57,037 bases of DNA from an uncultured bacterium (GCA_903936775.1 CAIZWU010000032.1:1-57037), one strand, 5' to 3'. Shown: positions 7,431-17,133, counted from the first letter of the stretch. The notes: generated by a model not told the origin, from the letters alone. Made by a program: numbers and translations.

Positions 7431-8317
7431 CCGATCCGGGCCGCCCGGGTGCGGCGGGGAGGCATTATCTGGTGCTGCATCTGGTGGTGCTCATCTGGGG
7501 AATCACCGCGGTCGTGGGCAAGCTGATCACGCTGGATCCGGCCGTGCTCACGGCATGGCGCACCGGCATTGCGGCGGTGGCGCTGGGAATGCTGATCCTG
7601 ATCCGGAAGGAGAGGTGGCCGGGATGCCGGGATCTCGGAGTGATGCTGGCGACCGGGCTGCTGATCGGAGCCCACTGGTTTTTGTTTTTTTTGAGCGGCC
7701 GGCTGGGCACGGTGAGTGGCAGCCTGGTGGGCGCGGCTACCCTGGCGTTATGGGTGGCGCTGCTGGAACCGCTGATGCTGGCAGGCCGGCGCTGGAGTTG
7801 GGGGGAAGGTTTCCTGGCGGTGGGGGTGGCGGCCGGGGTGATGATCATTCAATTCAGCGATCATGGCCTGCTGACCGGCATCCTCGCGGCTGGCGTGGCG
7901 GCGGTGTTTTCCATCATCAACGGCCAGCTGGTGCAGCGGCACTCCGCCCTGGTGATTACCGGGGTGGAAATGTCCAGTGCCAGTGCGCTGTGCGCCGTGG
8001 GCGCGTGGCTGTTTCCACCGGCGGGCGGCCTGGTGTGGTGGCCCTCGGCTGCGGATTGGCCATGGGTGCTGGTTCTCGCGCTGGTCTGCACGGTTTTCGC
8101 CTACTCCGCCTGCGTCTGGGTGCAGCGCCGGGTTTCAGCCTTTTCCCTCGGCATGGCCAGCAATCTGGAGCCGGTATACGGCATGGCCTTGGCCCCGCTG
8201 GTCTTCGGGGCAGTGGAGCATCAACCCCTGCGGTTTTACCTGGGTTCCCTGGTGATCATCGGCTGTGTGGCGCTGCACACCGTACTGACGCAGCGGCGGC
8301 GGAAGCGCGGTCTTTGA
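7421..8317 (+). CDS. EamA/DMT-family transporter
   Basis: A 298-residue protein if translated from GTG at 7421, which overlaps the upstream lipoprotein gene by 10 nt. Further upstream the frame only runs inside that gene. The sequence is almost wholly hydrophobic, with about ten membrane segments in two homologous halves as in the drug/metabolite transporter superfamily. It begins LVVLIWGITAVVGKL, has the first-repeat motif TAWRTGIAAVALG, and the second half has NLEPVYGMALAPLVFG. It probably exports or imports a small metabolite across the cytoplasmic membrane; the substrate is unknown. It is convergent with ispG, 26 bp away. Confidence 0.85.
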   Translation: MALADPGRPGAAGRHYLVLHLVVLIWGITAVVGKLITLDPAVLTAWRTGIAAVALGMLILIRKERWPGCRDLGVMLATGLLIGAHWFLFFLSGRLGTVSGSLVGAATLALWVALLEPLMLAGRRWSWGEGFLAVGVAAGVMIIQFSDHGLLTGILAAGVAAVFSIINGQLVQRHSALVITGVEMSSASALCAVGAWLFPPAGGLVWWPSAADWPWVLVLALVCTVFAYSACVWVQRRVSAFSLGMASNLEPVYGMALAPLVFGAVEHQPLRFYLGSLVIIGCVALHTVLTQRRRKRGL

Positions 8318-8343
8318 TGGCTTCAGGCTTGGCCGGCAGTGTT

Positions 8344-10137
8344 TCAAATGGCGGCGGCTTCTGCCGGGGCCTCCACCCATTTGCCGTGACTCCGGATCAG
8401 TTCCGTCAGGCGCTGCACCGCTTCTCCCTCGGGGATGTTGAATTCCACGGCCGTCTTGCCGACGTAGAGATTGATCTTGCCGGGAGCCCCGCCGACATAA
8501 CCAAAATCGGCATCGGCCATTTCACCCGGACCGTTCACGATGCAGCCCATCACGGCAATGCGCACGCCTTTGAGATGGCCGGTGGCTTCACGGATTTTGC
8601 CGGTGGTGCTTTGCAGGTTGAACAGGGTGCGTCCACAACTGGGGCAGGCCACATAATCCGTTTTGAAAATGCGGGTGCCGGCGGCCTGGAGAATGTTATA
8701 GGCGAGGCGCAGACTGGCATTCGGCGCGGCTTCTCCTTGGATCAGCACGGCGTCGCCGATCCCATCGCAGAGCAGCGCTCCGATGTTGGTGGCCGCGGGG
8801 AGCAGGGCGTCGAGAAAGGGGCGGGTTTCGTCCGTGGAGGGGAAACAGGTGTCCTTCAGCACGATAGGATGCCGGGCGGGCACGCGGGCGGCGAGGAGGC
8901 GGTAGGAGGCGATGATGGGATGCGGCCAATCGTCCGGCAGGGTGATGGCCTGTGGTTGAGCCCGATCCCGGAGGGCGGTCAGGGCGGTTTCATCCAAGGG
9001 GCTTACCGCAAGGATGCCGCTGGTCTCGGTGAGGATTTCCGGCTGGTATTCGCCGAGTTGCTTCAGCTTGTGGGCCACCGCATTCCAAGTGGCCTGACTG
9101 TTGAAGACCCGTACCGTTTCCCCTCCGCCGAGGCCGAGCGCCTGGATCTCCACCCGCTGGCTGGCGCGGCGGGTATAGCTGAAGGGATCGTAGGAAAGGG
9201 AATCGCCCACGAGGGGCAGGGGGGGGCGGGCCGTCTCCGTGGCGATGCTCCCTGCCATGGCCTGCGCGACGGGAATTTCATACACCGCGTCTTCGGTCAG
9301 GGAGACGCGGATGGTGTCGCCGATCCCATCGCTGAGCAGTGAGCCGATCCCGATGGCGCTCTTGATGCGGCCGTCTTCGCCATCGCCGGCTTCAGTCACG
9401 CCGAGATGGATTGGATAGTTCCAGTCGCTGCCCTGGGCGTTGAGTTCCGCCACGAGGAGGCGGTAGGCCTCGATCATGACCTTGGGATTGGACGCCTTCA
9501 TCGAGAAGACGAAATTATGGTAGTCCAGCGATCGGGCAATCCGTGCAAACTCCAAGGCGCTCTCCACCATGCCCCGCGGGGTGTCGCCATAGCGGTTCAT
9601 GATCCGGTCGCTCAGGCTGCCATGGTTGGTCCCGATGCGCATGGCGCGGCTTTTTTCCTGACAGAGGTGCACCAGCGGAATGAAGGCCTCCTCGATGCGG
9701 GCCAGTTCGTCGGAATATTGGTCGTCGGAGTACTCGCGGACTTCGAATTTTTTCTTGTCGACGAAGTTGCCGGGATTGATGCGGACCTTCTCCACCCACT
9801 TCGCGGCCTCCATGGCGGCGTCTGGTTTGAAATGGATATCGGCCACCAGCGGCACGTCGCATCCCGCGGCCAGCAGGCCCGCTTTGATGTGTTCCAGGTT
9901 GGCCGCATAGACGCGGGTCTGGGCGGTGACGCGGACGATCTCACAACCAGCCTCCACCAGGCCCAGCGCTTCCTTGACGCAAGCATCGGTATCGCGGGTA
10001 TCGCTGGTCAGCATGCTCTGCACCCGCACCGGATTGTCCCCGCCGATCGCGACCTTTCCTACCGTGACGACACGCGTTTTCCGTCGCTGATAATGATACA
10101 GATCGGGGCAGTAGCGGAGCATCGTGGAATCGTTCAC
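8344..10137 (-). CDS. ispG: (E)-4-hydroxy-3-methylbut-2-enyl-diphosphate synthase, long form
   Basis: A 597-residue IspG (GcpE) of the non-mevalonate isoprenoid pathway. The N-terminal TIM barrel begins with RRKTRVVTVGKVAIGG and has VQSMLTSDTRDTDA and LVADIHFKPDAA. A large insert domain separates it from the C-terminal [4Fe-4S] domain with CPSCGRTLF and MGCIVNGPGEMADADFGYVGG. The short enterobacterial enzyme is about 370 residues; the long three-domain form is known from plants, Chlamydia and Bacteroidetes and fits a PVC bacterium. It makes HMBPP from MEcPP. It is followed downstream by the convergent transporter gene. Confidence 0.95.
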   Translation of the reverse strand: MNDSTMLRYCPDLYHYQRRKTRVVTVGKVAIGGDNPVRVQSMLTSDTRDTDACVKEALGLVEAGCEIVRVTAQTRVYAANLEHIKAGLLAAGCDVPLVADIHFKPDAAMEAAKWVEKVRINPGNFVDKKKFEVREYSDDQYSDELARIEEAFIPLVHLCQEKSRAMRIGTNHGSLSDRIMNRYGDTPRGMVESALEFARIARSLDYHNFVFSMKASNPKVMIEAYRLLVAELNAQGSDWNYPIHLGVTEAGDGEDGRIKSAIGIGSLLSDGIGDTIRVSLTEDAVYEIPVAQAMAGSIATETARPPLPLVGDSLSYDPFSYTRRASQRVEIQALGLGGGETVRVFNSQATWNAVAHKLKQLGEYQPEILTETSGILAVSPLDETALTALRDRAQPQAITLPDDWPHPIIASYRLLAARVPARHPIVLKDTCFPSTDETRPFLDALLPAATNIGALLCDGIGDAVLIQGEAAPNASLRLAYNILQAAGTRIFKTDYVACPSCGRTLFNLQSTTGKIREATGHLKGVRIAVMGCIVNGPGEMADADFGYVGGAPGKINLYVGKTAVEFNIPEGEAVQRLTELIRSHGKWVEAPAEAAAI

Positions 10138-10207
10138 AAAGGGGAGTTAAATTCCCCCGGTCCTTGGCGTGCAAGAGCGCAGTCCATGGCCCGGGGAGCC
10201 GTCGGGG

Positions 10208-11728
10208 CTACGGATTGGGGGTGGCTGGCGCGGCGGGCGGAGGGCCGGCAGGGGGGGCAAATTTCAATTCAATATACCGGTCGCCATTGCCCAGGCCACC
10301 CACATCCTTCAGGGTGACGAAACAGACGAAGGACAGCAGCATCAGCACGCAGGCCGTCTGGATATATTCCATGATCTTCAGGTTGGCCGTTTTGCCGCGG
10401 ATCATTTCCAGCAGGGCCATGGTGATATGGCCGCCATCCAGCACGGGCAGAGGCAGCAGGTTGAAGATGGCCAGCCCGATATTCAGCATGACGCTGAAAT
10501 AGAGCACCATGTTCCAGGCATACTTGTCCTGGAGGATGTTGTAATACACATTCATGATGCCCACCGGCCCGCTCATGTGCGACACGCTGATGGAACTGGG
10601 GGTCACGAGGGCGCGCAGATTGGACAGGGAGGTGGCGGCCATCTTGTAGATGAGCGCAAAGGGATTGGGTTTCTCCAAAATCACATCATCCGGATTGGAG
10701 ATCATGAAATCCAAGCCGGTGGTGGGCTTCGAGAAGAAGTCCTCGGCGAATTTGTCGGTCCGGGTGGAGGTGCGTTCCGGCTTTACTGGAGTGAGGGTCA
10801 GATTCAGGGTTTCGCTGCCCCGTTTGACCTCCAGGGCCATGGGTTGGCCATTGCCTTCACGGGCCATGGATTGGACCACGGAAGCGTCCAGGACGGGTTT
10901 CCCATCAATGCCGACAATGTGGTCGCCCTTTTTCAGGCCGGCCAATTCTCCAGGACTGTTGGGTTTTACCTCGATCACCCGGTAATCAAGCGCCGGTCCG
11001 ATGCCGACCATCCGGAAAGGCGGCCGCCCCCAGAGCCGGGTCCACCAGGACTCCGTTTGCCATTTTTTGTCCGCGGTGCCTTGGCCGATGGGAGCGTCCA
11101 CGACGATTTTCACCGGGTTGGTGGCACCCGCGCGTTCCACTTCAAATTCCAAGGTGTCGTTTTCGCTGGAAGCGACGGCCCACTGCACACTGCCGGACGG
11201 CCCCAGGAAAGTAGTGATCGGAGTGCCATCGATTTTCAGAATCCGGTCCCCGAGGCGCAGTTCCGACTTGGCGGCGTAGCCATCCGGCAGGATGCGGCCG
11301 ATGGTGGTGCTGAGCATCGCGGGGTGGGTGGGCTTGCCGAAAAAGCTGACCAGGCAGGCAAAAAACAAGGCGAGGAGGGCGCTGAAAAGCGGGCCGGCGA
11401 AGGCGACGATGATTTTGTCGATTGGTTTGATGGCGGGCAGCTTTTCGGCGGTAACGTCGTTTTTGCCCTCAATGGCCTCCATCGGAGCCATCTGCGGCAG
11501 GGCCACAAAGCCACCGATGGGCACGCACCCGAGGCCGTATTGCACCCCATTGATGGTGCGTTTCCAAATCGGTTTGCCCATCCAGATTTGAAACTTTTCC
11601 ACCTTCAACCCCCGCCAGCGGGCGGCAAGGAAATGGCCCCACTCATGAACCAGAATCACAAAATTAAATACCACCAGCACCAGCAGCATGGTGCCGGCAA
11701 AACGGAGCACGGAGAGAACTTCGGTCAT
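10208..11728 (-). CDS. rseP: RIP metalloprotease (site-2 protease) RseP
   Basis: A 506-residue membrane protease with the zinc motif HEWGH at residues 28-32 in the first membrane segment, two PDZ-like regions in the middle, and the second active-site segment NIGLAIFNLLPLPVLDGGH near the C-terminus. The family performs intramembrane cleavage of anti-sigma factors or signal-peptide remnants at the cytoplasmic membrane. It is somewhat longer than the E. coli protein (about 450 residues). It ends 70 bp upstream of the ispG start, so the two may be one operon. Confidence 0.93.
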   Translation of the reverse strand: MTEVLSVLRFAGTMLLVLVVFNFVILVHEWGHFLAARWRGLKVEKFQIWMGKPIWKRTINGVQYGLGCVPIGGFVALPQMAPMEAIEGKNDVTAEKLPAIKPIDKIIVAFAGPLFSALLALFFACLVSFFGKPTHPAMLSTTIGRILPDGYAAKSELRLGDRILKIDGTPITTFLGPSGSVQWAVASSENDTLEFEVERAGATNPVKIVVDAPIGQGTADKKWQTESWWTRLWGRPPFRMVGIGPALDYRVIEVKPNSPGELAGLKKGDHIVGIDGKPVLDASVVQSMAREGNGQPMALEVKRGSETLNLTLTPVKPERTSTRTDKFAEDFFSKPTTGLDFMISNPDDVILEKPNPFALIYKMAATSLSNLRALVTPSSISVSHMSGPVGIMNVYYNILQDKYAWNMVLYFSVMLNIGLAIFNLLPLPVLDGGHITMALLEMIRGKTANLKIMEYIQTACVLMLLSFVCFVTLKDVGGLGNGDRYIELKFAPPAGPPPAAPATPNP

Positions 11729-11957
11729 AAAAAGAAAAGGACGGCAGAATCGATTATCTTGAAAGAATCGGAAATATACGAATTTCCATACAGTTTACCA
11801 CGGTTTTTACGGCATGCAATTGCCCGTATTGCTGAGTGAAGCGTGCTCGATGGCATCGTTTGTCATGAAATTGCGGTGGATTGAAGCGAGGGCAGGCGTA
11901 TTGGCCCGGTGAATATGCTGCGCCCACCCCGCGCTTAACCTGACGTCCCTGCTTGAT

Positions 11958-13652
11958 ATGCGCTTCCTGACTCTTTTGTTCGTTGTTTTTACATTCAGTA
12001 GCTGTGCCCGCATTGCGGAACTGGAGGAGATCAAGCCCGTTTACGAGGTCACTCCCGGGCTGACCGCCACCTTCCCCAGCCACGCGCAAGCCTTCGCCCG
12101 GGCCACCAGGCTGGAACAAAAACAACCCCTGATCGCCGGGGAGCTTTATCTGGGTGCCCTCCAGGAACTGGCCGCCCAACTTGACCGCACCCCGGCCGAC
12201 CTGGAAGTGCGCCGTTCCTACAATTTCGCCCTCGACCGTGTCTTCTCCCTGATCCGGGCCCACAACTACAATCCCTGGGATGCTCCCCTCCAGGTCGGCC
12301 GTTTCACCTTCACCCACAAACACGTTCCCCGCGAGCGCTGGCATCCTTCCATCTTTGAGTTCCTTCCCAACGATCAGGTCAAAGTTGAAGGAGAGTATCT
12401 CAAATACAAAGCCACCCGGGATGGCCTCGGAGCCTCCCTCGTCGCCATCGGCCGCACCCCCAAAAAGAATCCGCGCAAAACCTTCAGCCAGGACAAAACC
12501 TATTATGGCATCAGTGCTGTCGCCAGCTTCAGAGGCAATCAATGCGAGATTGCCTTCCACGACCCGCTCGAGGAGGACACCGTCAAAGTAGGGCGTCACA
12601 CCTTTCCCCTCATCGCTGACTACACCACGCCCCTCGCCGTCCTGCTCACCCGCGAGCGGCCGGAGAAGCTCGGCCTGTCCCGCTTGCTTGATCCTGACAA
12701 ATATGCCGAAACCGCCCGCCTGTCCCGGCTCCGCCCCTACGAAGACTCCCGCATCCCCATCCTTTTTGTCCATGGCTTGCTGGATACTCCGGCCACATGG
12801 GTCCCCATGGTCAACGCCTTGCGCATGGACCCCGTCATCCGCAAAAAATATCAGATTTGGTACTACTCCTACCCCAGTGGTTACCCTTATCCCTACTCTG
12901 CCTCCCTCCTGCGCAAGGAACTGGACCGGGTCCGCGAAGTCTTCCCCAACCACAAGCCCATCCTCTACATCGGCCATAGCATGGGCGGCATGATTGGCCG
13001 CCTCATGCTCACCGACAGTGGCGATAAAATCTGGAACGCCTACTTCCGCCAGCCGCCTGAGGAGGTTCCCATGTCCAGCCGTGAGAAAAAGCTGATGGAG
13101 GAAATGCTCATCTTCAAATCCCGCCCGGATATCGGCCGCGCCATCCTCATCTGCTCGCCCCATCGCGGGGCCAAACTCGCTGGAAACTGGGTCGGCAAAC
13201 TCGGCCGCCGCCTCGTCCGCGTCCCCCAGGACATGCTGGCCGTGGGCGACGCCATCAGCAAGGTCGTCACCTTTTCCCAAGGTGGCCTCGCCTACGAAAG
13301 TCTCCCGACCAGCATCGACACCCTCACTCCCACCAACACCTTCGTCAAAGCGGTGGATACTCTCCCGCTCAGCCCCCGCATCCCCTACCACAGTATCATC
13401 GGAGACCGTGGCAAAGCCGACGCCAAAGCCAATCCCCTGGTCGGCAGCGACAGCTTCGTCGCCTACACCAGCAGCCACCTCGAAGGCGCGCAGAGCGAAC
13501 TCATCATCCCTTCCAACCACAGCGGCCACCAGCACCCGGCCGGCATTGCTGAGGTCATTCGCATCCTCCATCAGCACCTGAAAAGCGGGAAACCACAGGC
13601 TTCGCAGTCCCAACCCGCGGCACAGCGCCTGGTGCGGCCACTCGCCCGGTAG
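11958..13652 (+). CDS. Alpha/beta-hydrolase lipoprotein (lipase-like)
   Basis: A 564-residue protein with a short lipoprotein signal (MRFLTLLFVVFTFSSC, lipidated Cys16). A 230-residue N-terminal region without a recognised family precedes the hydrolase core: FVHGLLDTPATW (oxyanion loop), then the nucleophile elbow GHSMGG, the second block ICSPHRGAKLA and a His near the C-terminus (NHSGHQHPAG). The layout suggests a surface or periplasmic lipase/esterase attached to a membrane. The gene is divergent from rseP; the 229-bp interval has a hairpin GGAAAT-ATACGA-ATTTCC at 11770-11787. Confidence 0.78.
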   Translation: MRFLTLLFVVFTFSSCARIAELEEIKPVYEVTPGLTATFPSHAQAFARATRLEQKQPLIAGELYLGALQELAAQLDRTPADLEVRRSYNFALDRVFSLIRAHNYNPWDAPLQVGRFTFTHKHVPRERWHPSIFEFLPNDQVKVEGEYLKYKATRDGLGASLVAIGRTPKKNPRKTFSQDKTYYGISAVASFRGNQCEIAFHDPLEEDTVKVGRHTFPLIADYTTPLAVLLTRERPEKLGLSRLLDPDKYAETARLSRLRPYEDSRIPILFVHGLLDTPATWVPMVNALRMDPVIRKKYQIWYYSYPSGYPYPYSASLLRKELDRVREVFPNHKPILYIGHSMGGMIGRLMLTDSGDKIWNAYFRQPPEEVPMSSREKKLMEEMLIFKSRPDIGRAILICSPHRGAKLAGNWVGKLGRRLVRVPQDMLAVGDAISKVVTFSQGGLAYESLPTSIDTLTPTNTFVKAVDTLPLSPRIPYHSIIGDRGKADAKANPLVGSDSFVAYTSSHLEGAQSELIIPSNHSGHQHPAGIAEVIRILHQHLKSGKPQASQSQPAAQRLVRPLAR

Positions 13653-13996
13653 CAAGGCCTTCCAAGCCTTGACTCCCTCCAAGCAAATGCCACGGCCAGG
13701 ATTGCCTTGCTACAGGCCTTGTGCCATCCTCCCAAAACGTCCTGGAACCGGTGGTCCAGGAACCGCCCTCAGCGCCTGCCCGCACCGTTTCCGCCAGGGT
13801 CAGGATTTTCCGATCGCGCCCATCGGAGGAGATCACCTTGCCAAGCTAAATTTCCCGTGGCCCTAAAACAGCATGGGCGACCTGCCGGGACCTCAGCTTG
13901 GAGGGACTTCATGCTGCACCGACAGTCATCCTGTTTTGCCAGACCCGGATGGCAGCCGCCTGGAGGCATCGTCCGGGGCTGATGAAGTGCTGCCGG
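13649..13996. repeat. Intergenic region with several inverted repeats between convergent genes
   Basis: This 344-bp gap (13653-13996) has no supported gene. It holds GTAGCAAGGC / GCCTTGCTAC (13649-13658 with 13704-13713), inside it the hairpin CAAGGC-CTTCCAA-GCCTTG (13653-13671), and a third hairpin TCCTGGA / TCCAGGA (13740-13746 with 13755-13761). The first hairpin starts within the stop codon of the lipase-like gene and may end its transcript. The remainder to 13996 shows no clear structure. Confidence 0.5.
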
Positions 13997-14716
13997 CTAC
14001 AGCACCCCATCGTTTTCGTCCGCTTCTTCCAGGCCCAGTTGGTCACGGTAGAAAATCCCCGCCAACCGGGCTTGAGCCATCATGAAATACAATCCGGCTC
14101 CCGCTGCCAAAAGACCTCCCACCAGCGGGATACGTCCCAATACCACCTCAACCACCACGGAAATCATCAATCCGGCGAGGAGCAACCCGGCCAGCAGCAG
14201 ATAACCCGGCATCGCCTTCAGGATCTTCGGCAGCACCTGCCACGGTAGCGCGTTGATCAGCTCGTTGCTGATAATAACATGCAGCATGGCCATGGGAAAA
14301 TACAACACGCCCCACAAGATCCCCAGCCACACCAGCGGACTGCTCCAGATCCCGCCACCCAGCTTCCGCGCCAGCACCACGCATCCCAGCATGGGTAAAA
14401 AGGACAGCAGAAATACTCCCGCCGTGCGGACCATCGGCACGATCATTTCGCCTGCCAAATCCGAAACATCCGGCCAATCCGGCGGATCCTCATTCCAGCT
14501 CACCGTCGATTCCACAATGCTATGATAGTAGGCATTGAAATACGCCAGCCCCAATAACCACGCAATGCCCCCGAAAATCGAAAACCCGGAGGCAAATCCC
14601 AGCACCGCCGATAACGCCGCCCCGATTACCAACAAAATCCGCCCTGACCCGCGCACCGGATAACCCAGGGCATCCATCAGCGGCCTCCTCTCAGGAGTTT
14701 CAATTTCTTCAGGCAT
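13997..14716 (-). CDS. Multi-pass membrane protein, DUF4013-like
   Basis: A 239-residue protein with a polar N-terminus (MPEEIETPERRPLMDALGYP) and about five or six hydrophobic segments. The Tyr/His-rich first loop reads AYYHSIVESTVSWNEDPPDWPDVSDL, which resembles the tryptophan/aspartate loop of DUF4013-type membrane proteins. The resemblance is from memory and loose. Function is unknown. It stands alone between a convergent lipase-like gene and divergent uvrB. Confidence 0.65.
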   Translation of the reverse strand: MPEEIETPERRPLMDALGYPVRGSGRILLVIGAALSAVLGFASGFSIFGGIAWLLGLAYFNAYYHSIVESTVSWNEDPPDWPDVSDLAGEMIVPMVRTAGVFLLSFLPMLGCVVLARKLGGGIWSSPLVWLGILWGVLYFPMAMLHVIISNELINALPWQVLPKILKAMPGYLLLAGLLLAGLMISVVVEVVLGRIPLVGGLLAAGAGLYFMMAQARLAGIFYRDQLGLEEADENDGVL

Positions 14717-14812
14717 AGGCGGCAGCTTGATAAGAGGGAAAACTCAGGACTATTGCAGTCACCTCACCCTCGCGGCGACAGGGATTTCCAGTTATTTTCG
14801 TAAGTCCCTGCC

Positions 14813-14894
14813 CCCTGAAACTCCCTTGTTCCAAACTCCTCTGTAAAACCCGTTCCAAAGCAGGTAGATTCCATTTTCCCTCCCTGAAACTCCC
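14813..14894 (+). repeat. Direct repeat of a 13-mer in the uvrB leader
   Basis: CCCTGAAACTCCC occurs at 14813-14825 and again at 14882-14894, the second copy ending just before the uvrB start codon. It may be a regulator site or a relic of local duplication. No LexA-type SOS box was recognised in this 179-bp interval. Confidence 0.4.
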
Positions 14895-14895
14895 C

Positions 14896-17079
14896 ATGGC
14901 CCATTTTAAACTCGCCTCCCCCTTTGATCCCTCCGGCGACCAGGGGCAGGCCATCGAAAAACTCACCCGCTCCATCGAGGCCGGGAATACCCACCAGACC
15001 CTGCTCGGCGTCACCGGGTCCGGCAAGACGTTCACCATTGCCAATGTCATTGCAAAGACCGGCAAGCCGACGCTGGTGATTTCGCATAACAAGACCTTGG
15101 CGGCGCAGCTTTACTCGGAATTCCGCCAGTTTTTCCCGGACAATGCGGTCGAGTATTTTGTCTCCTACTTTGATTATTACCAGCCGGAGGCCTACATCCC
15201 GCGCAGCGATACCTACATCGAAAAGGACTCGTCCATCAATGATGAAATCGAGCGCCTGCGGCTGAGCACCATGAGTGCGCTGCTGACGCGGGACGATGTG
15301 ATCGTGATCGCCAGTGTGTCCTGCATTTACGGCCTCGGCTCGCCGGAGGATTACGCCCAGGCGATGTTTCCGGTGCGTAAAGGGATGCTGATGGACCGGG
15401 ATCATTTCCTGACGCGCCTCGTGGAAATGTTGTATGAGCGCAACGACATCTCCTTCCAGCGCGGGAAGTTCCGCGCCCGGGGCGATGTGGTCGAAGTCTG
15501 GCCGGCCTCCCTGGAAAACGAAGGCGTGCGCGTGGAGTTTTTCGGCGATGAAATCGACCGCATCAGCATCTTCGATCCGCTCACCGGCACGGTCACGAAT
15601 ATCATCGACGCCATCACGTTTTATCCGGCCAAGCAGTTCGTCACCGCCGCCGACAAGATGAAGGGCGCGCTGGTGAAAATCCGTGAGGAAGCCGACCTCT
15701 CGGTGGCCAAATTCGAGGAGGAAGGCAAATTCATCGAAGCTCAGCGCATCCGCCAGCGCACCGACTACGATCTCGAGATGATGCGGGAGATGGGTTTCTG
15801 CCAAGGCATCGAAAATTACAGCCGCCACCTCACTGGCCGTCCCCCCGGTGACACGCCCTACACGCTCCTCGACTTCTTCCCGGAGGACTTCCTGCTGGTG
15901 ATCGATGAAAGCCACGCCACCATCCCGCAGGTCGGCGGGATGTATGAGGGCGACCACAGCCGGAAGACCACCCTCGTCGATTACGGTTTCCGCCTGCCCA
16001 GCGCCCTCGATAACCGGCCGCTGAAATTCCCTGAGTTCATGAAGCGCACCCAGCAGCGGCTTTATGTCAGCGCCACGCCTGCCAAGTTCGAGATTCAAAA
16101 CAGCGTGGTGGGCAACACCGGGTTCATCCCGCACGTCAAAAAAATCGGCATCGGGGAAGGCACGCCCGAGCGGTTGCCCCGCATCTCCGGTGCCGACATT
16201 CCGGTGGAAAAATTCGACGTCAGCACGCCGGGCAAGGATCTCATCGTCGAACAGATCATCCGCCCCACCGGCCTCCTTGATCCGATCATCACGGTGAAAC
16301 CGCTCAAAGGACAGATCGATGAAACCATCGAGCAATGCCGGCAGCGCGTAGAGATCGGGCAGCGCGTCCTCGTCACCACCCTGACCAAACGCACCGCCGA
16401 GGATCTTACCGACTACCTGCGCGGGGTCGGCCTGAAAGTCCGTTACATGCACAGCGACATCAACACGGTCGAACGCGTGGAAATTCTGCGGGCACTCCGG
16501 TTGGGGGAATTCGATATTCTCGTGGGCATCAACCTTCTGCGCGAAGGACTCGACCTTCCGGAGGTCTCGCTGGTCTGCATTCTTGATGCCGACAAGGAAG
16601 GTTACCTGCGCAGCGAAACCAGTCTGATTCAGACGGCGGGCCGCGCCGCCCGTCACGTCAATGGCGAGGTCGTGCTCTTTGCCGACATCATGACCAAAAG
16701 CATTCAGGCGCTGATCGGTATTTCCACCTACCGCCGCCGCAAGCAGGAGGAGTATAACCAGCTCCACAGCATCACTCCGCGCAGCACCGTGCGCCATCTG
16801 CAGGAAAGCCTGCATGCCCCGGCCGATCCCTTCGCCGAGCATAGCACCCAGCTGGCCGAAAGCGGCAGCGCCGATGACACCGCGGCGGTGATTGCGCAGC
16901 TCCAGGAGGAAATGGTCGAAGCCTCCCGCGCTTTGGAGTTCGAACGCGCGGCGCTCCTGCGCGACCAGATCAACGAATTGAAGGCCCTGGCCGCCGGCCA
17001 ACCGGTGCCCAAGGGGTCCACCAAGGCCTTCAAAGCCAATTACCTCGCCAAAGCGCCGAAAAAGAGAGGGAAACGGTAG
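14896..17079 (+). CDS. uvrB: UvrABC excinuclease subunit B
   Basis: A 727-residue UvrB. Walker A GVTGSGKT is at residues 38-45, the beta-hairpin region VSYFDYYQPEAYIP follows, then DESH-box VIDESHATIPQ, helicase motifs (YVSATPAKFE, GINLLREGLDLPEV, QTAGRAARH) and a C-terminal UVR motif (VIAQLQEEMVEASRALEFERAALLRD, with residues split by normal spacing). It loads onto damaged DNA with UvrA and recruits UvrC for nucleotide excision repair. Length is slightly above the E. coli protein because of a short basic tail (KAPKKRGKR). Confidence 0.98.
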   Translation: MAHFKLASPFDPSGDQGQAIEKLTRSIEAGNTHQTLLGVTGSGKTFTIANVIAKTGKPTLVISHNKTLAAQLYSEFRQFFPDNAVEYFVSYFDYYQPEAYIPRSDTYIEKDSSINDEIERLRLSTMSALLTRDDVIVIASVSCIYGLGSPEDYAQAMFPVRKGMLMDRDHFLTRLVEMLYERNDISFQRGKFRARGDVVEVWPASLENEGVRVEFFGDEIDRISIFDPLTGTVTNIIDAITFYPAKQFVTAADKMKGALVKIREEADLSVAKFEEEGKFIEAQRIRQRTDYDLEMMREMGFCQGIENYSRHLTGRPPGDTPYTLLDFFPEDFLLVIDESHATIPQVGGMYEGDHSRKTTLVDYGFRLPSALDNRPLKFPEFMKRTQQRLYVSATPAKFEIQNSVVGNTGFIPHVKKIGIGEGTPERLPRISGADIPVEKFDVSTPGKDLIVEQIIRPTGLLDPIITVKPLKGQIDETIEQCRQRVEIGQRVLVTTLTKRTAEDLTDYLRGVGLKVRYMHSDINTVERVEILRALRLGEFDILVGINLLREGLDLPEVSLVCILDADKEGYLRSETSLIQTAGRAARHVNGEVVLFADIMTKSIQALIGISTYRRRKQEEYNQLHSITPRSTVRHLQESLHAPADPFAEHSTQLAESGSADDTAAVIAQLQEEMVEASRALEFERAALLRDQINELKALAAGQPVPKGSTKAFKANYLAKAPKKRGKR

Positions 17080-17133
17080 GAGCGGCCAGCCTGGGGAATT
17101 GACGGCACCACCCGGTGCGGCTAGTCTGAACGA

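Noticed and set aside
7369..9342. A 657-codon plus-strand frame over the EamA gene and the 3' half of ispG
   Set aside because: It crosses two genes recognised by their motifs and shows no domain.
10169..11839. A 556-codon plus-strand frame opposite rseP
   Set aside because: The minus strand encodes HEWGH and LDGGH of RseP; the plus frame is a His/Gln-rich shadow.
11754..13682. A 642-codon minus-strand frame opposite the lipase-like gene
   Set aside because: The plus-strand gene has a lipobox and an intact GHSMGG motif; the opposite frame is low-complexity Gly/Val/Asp-rich shadow.
14717..14895. LexA/SOS box before uvrB
   Set aside because: GTTCC words occur but not as a spaced inverted repeat of a known LexA site.
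14764..17001. A 745-codon minus-strand frame opposite uvrB
   Set aside because: It is the complement of a well-conserved uvrB gene; the translation has no family features and the GC-rich third positions of uvrB remove stop codons on the other strand.
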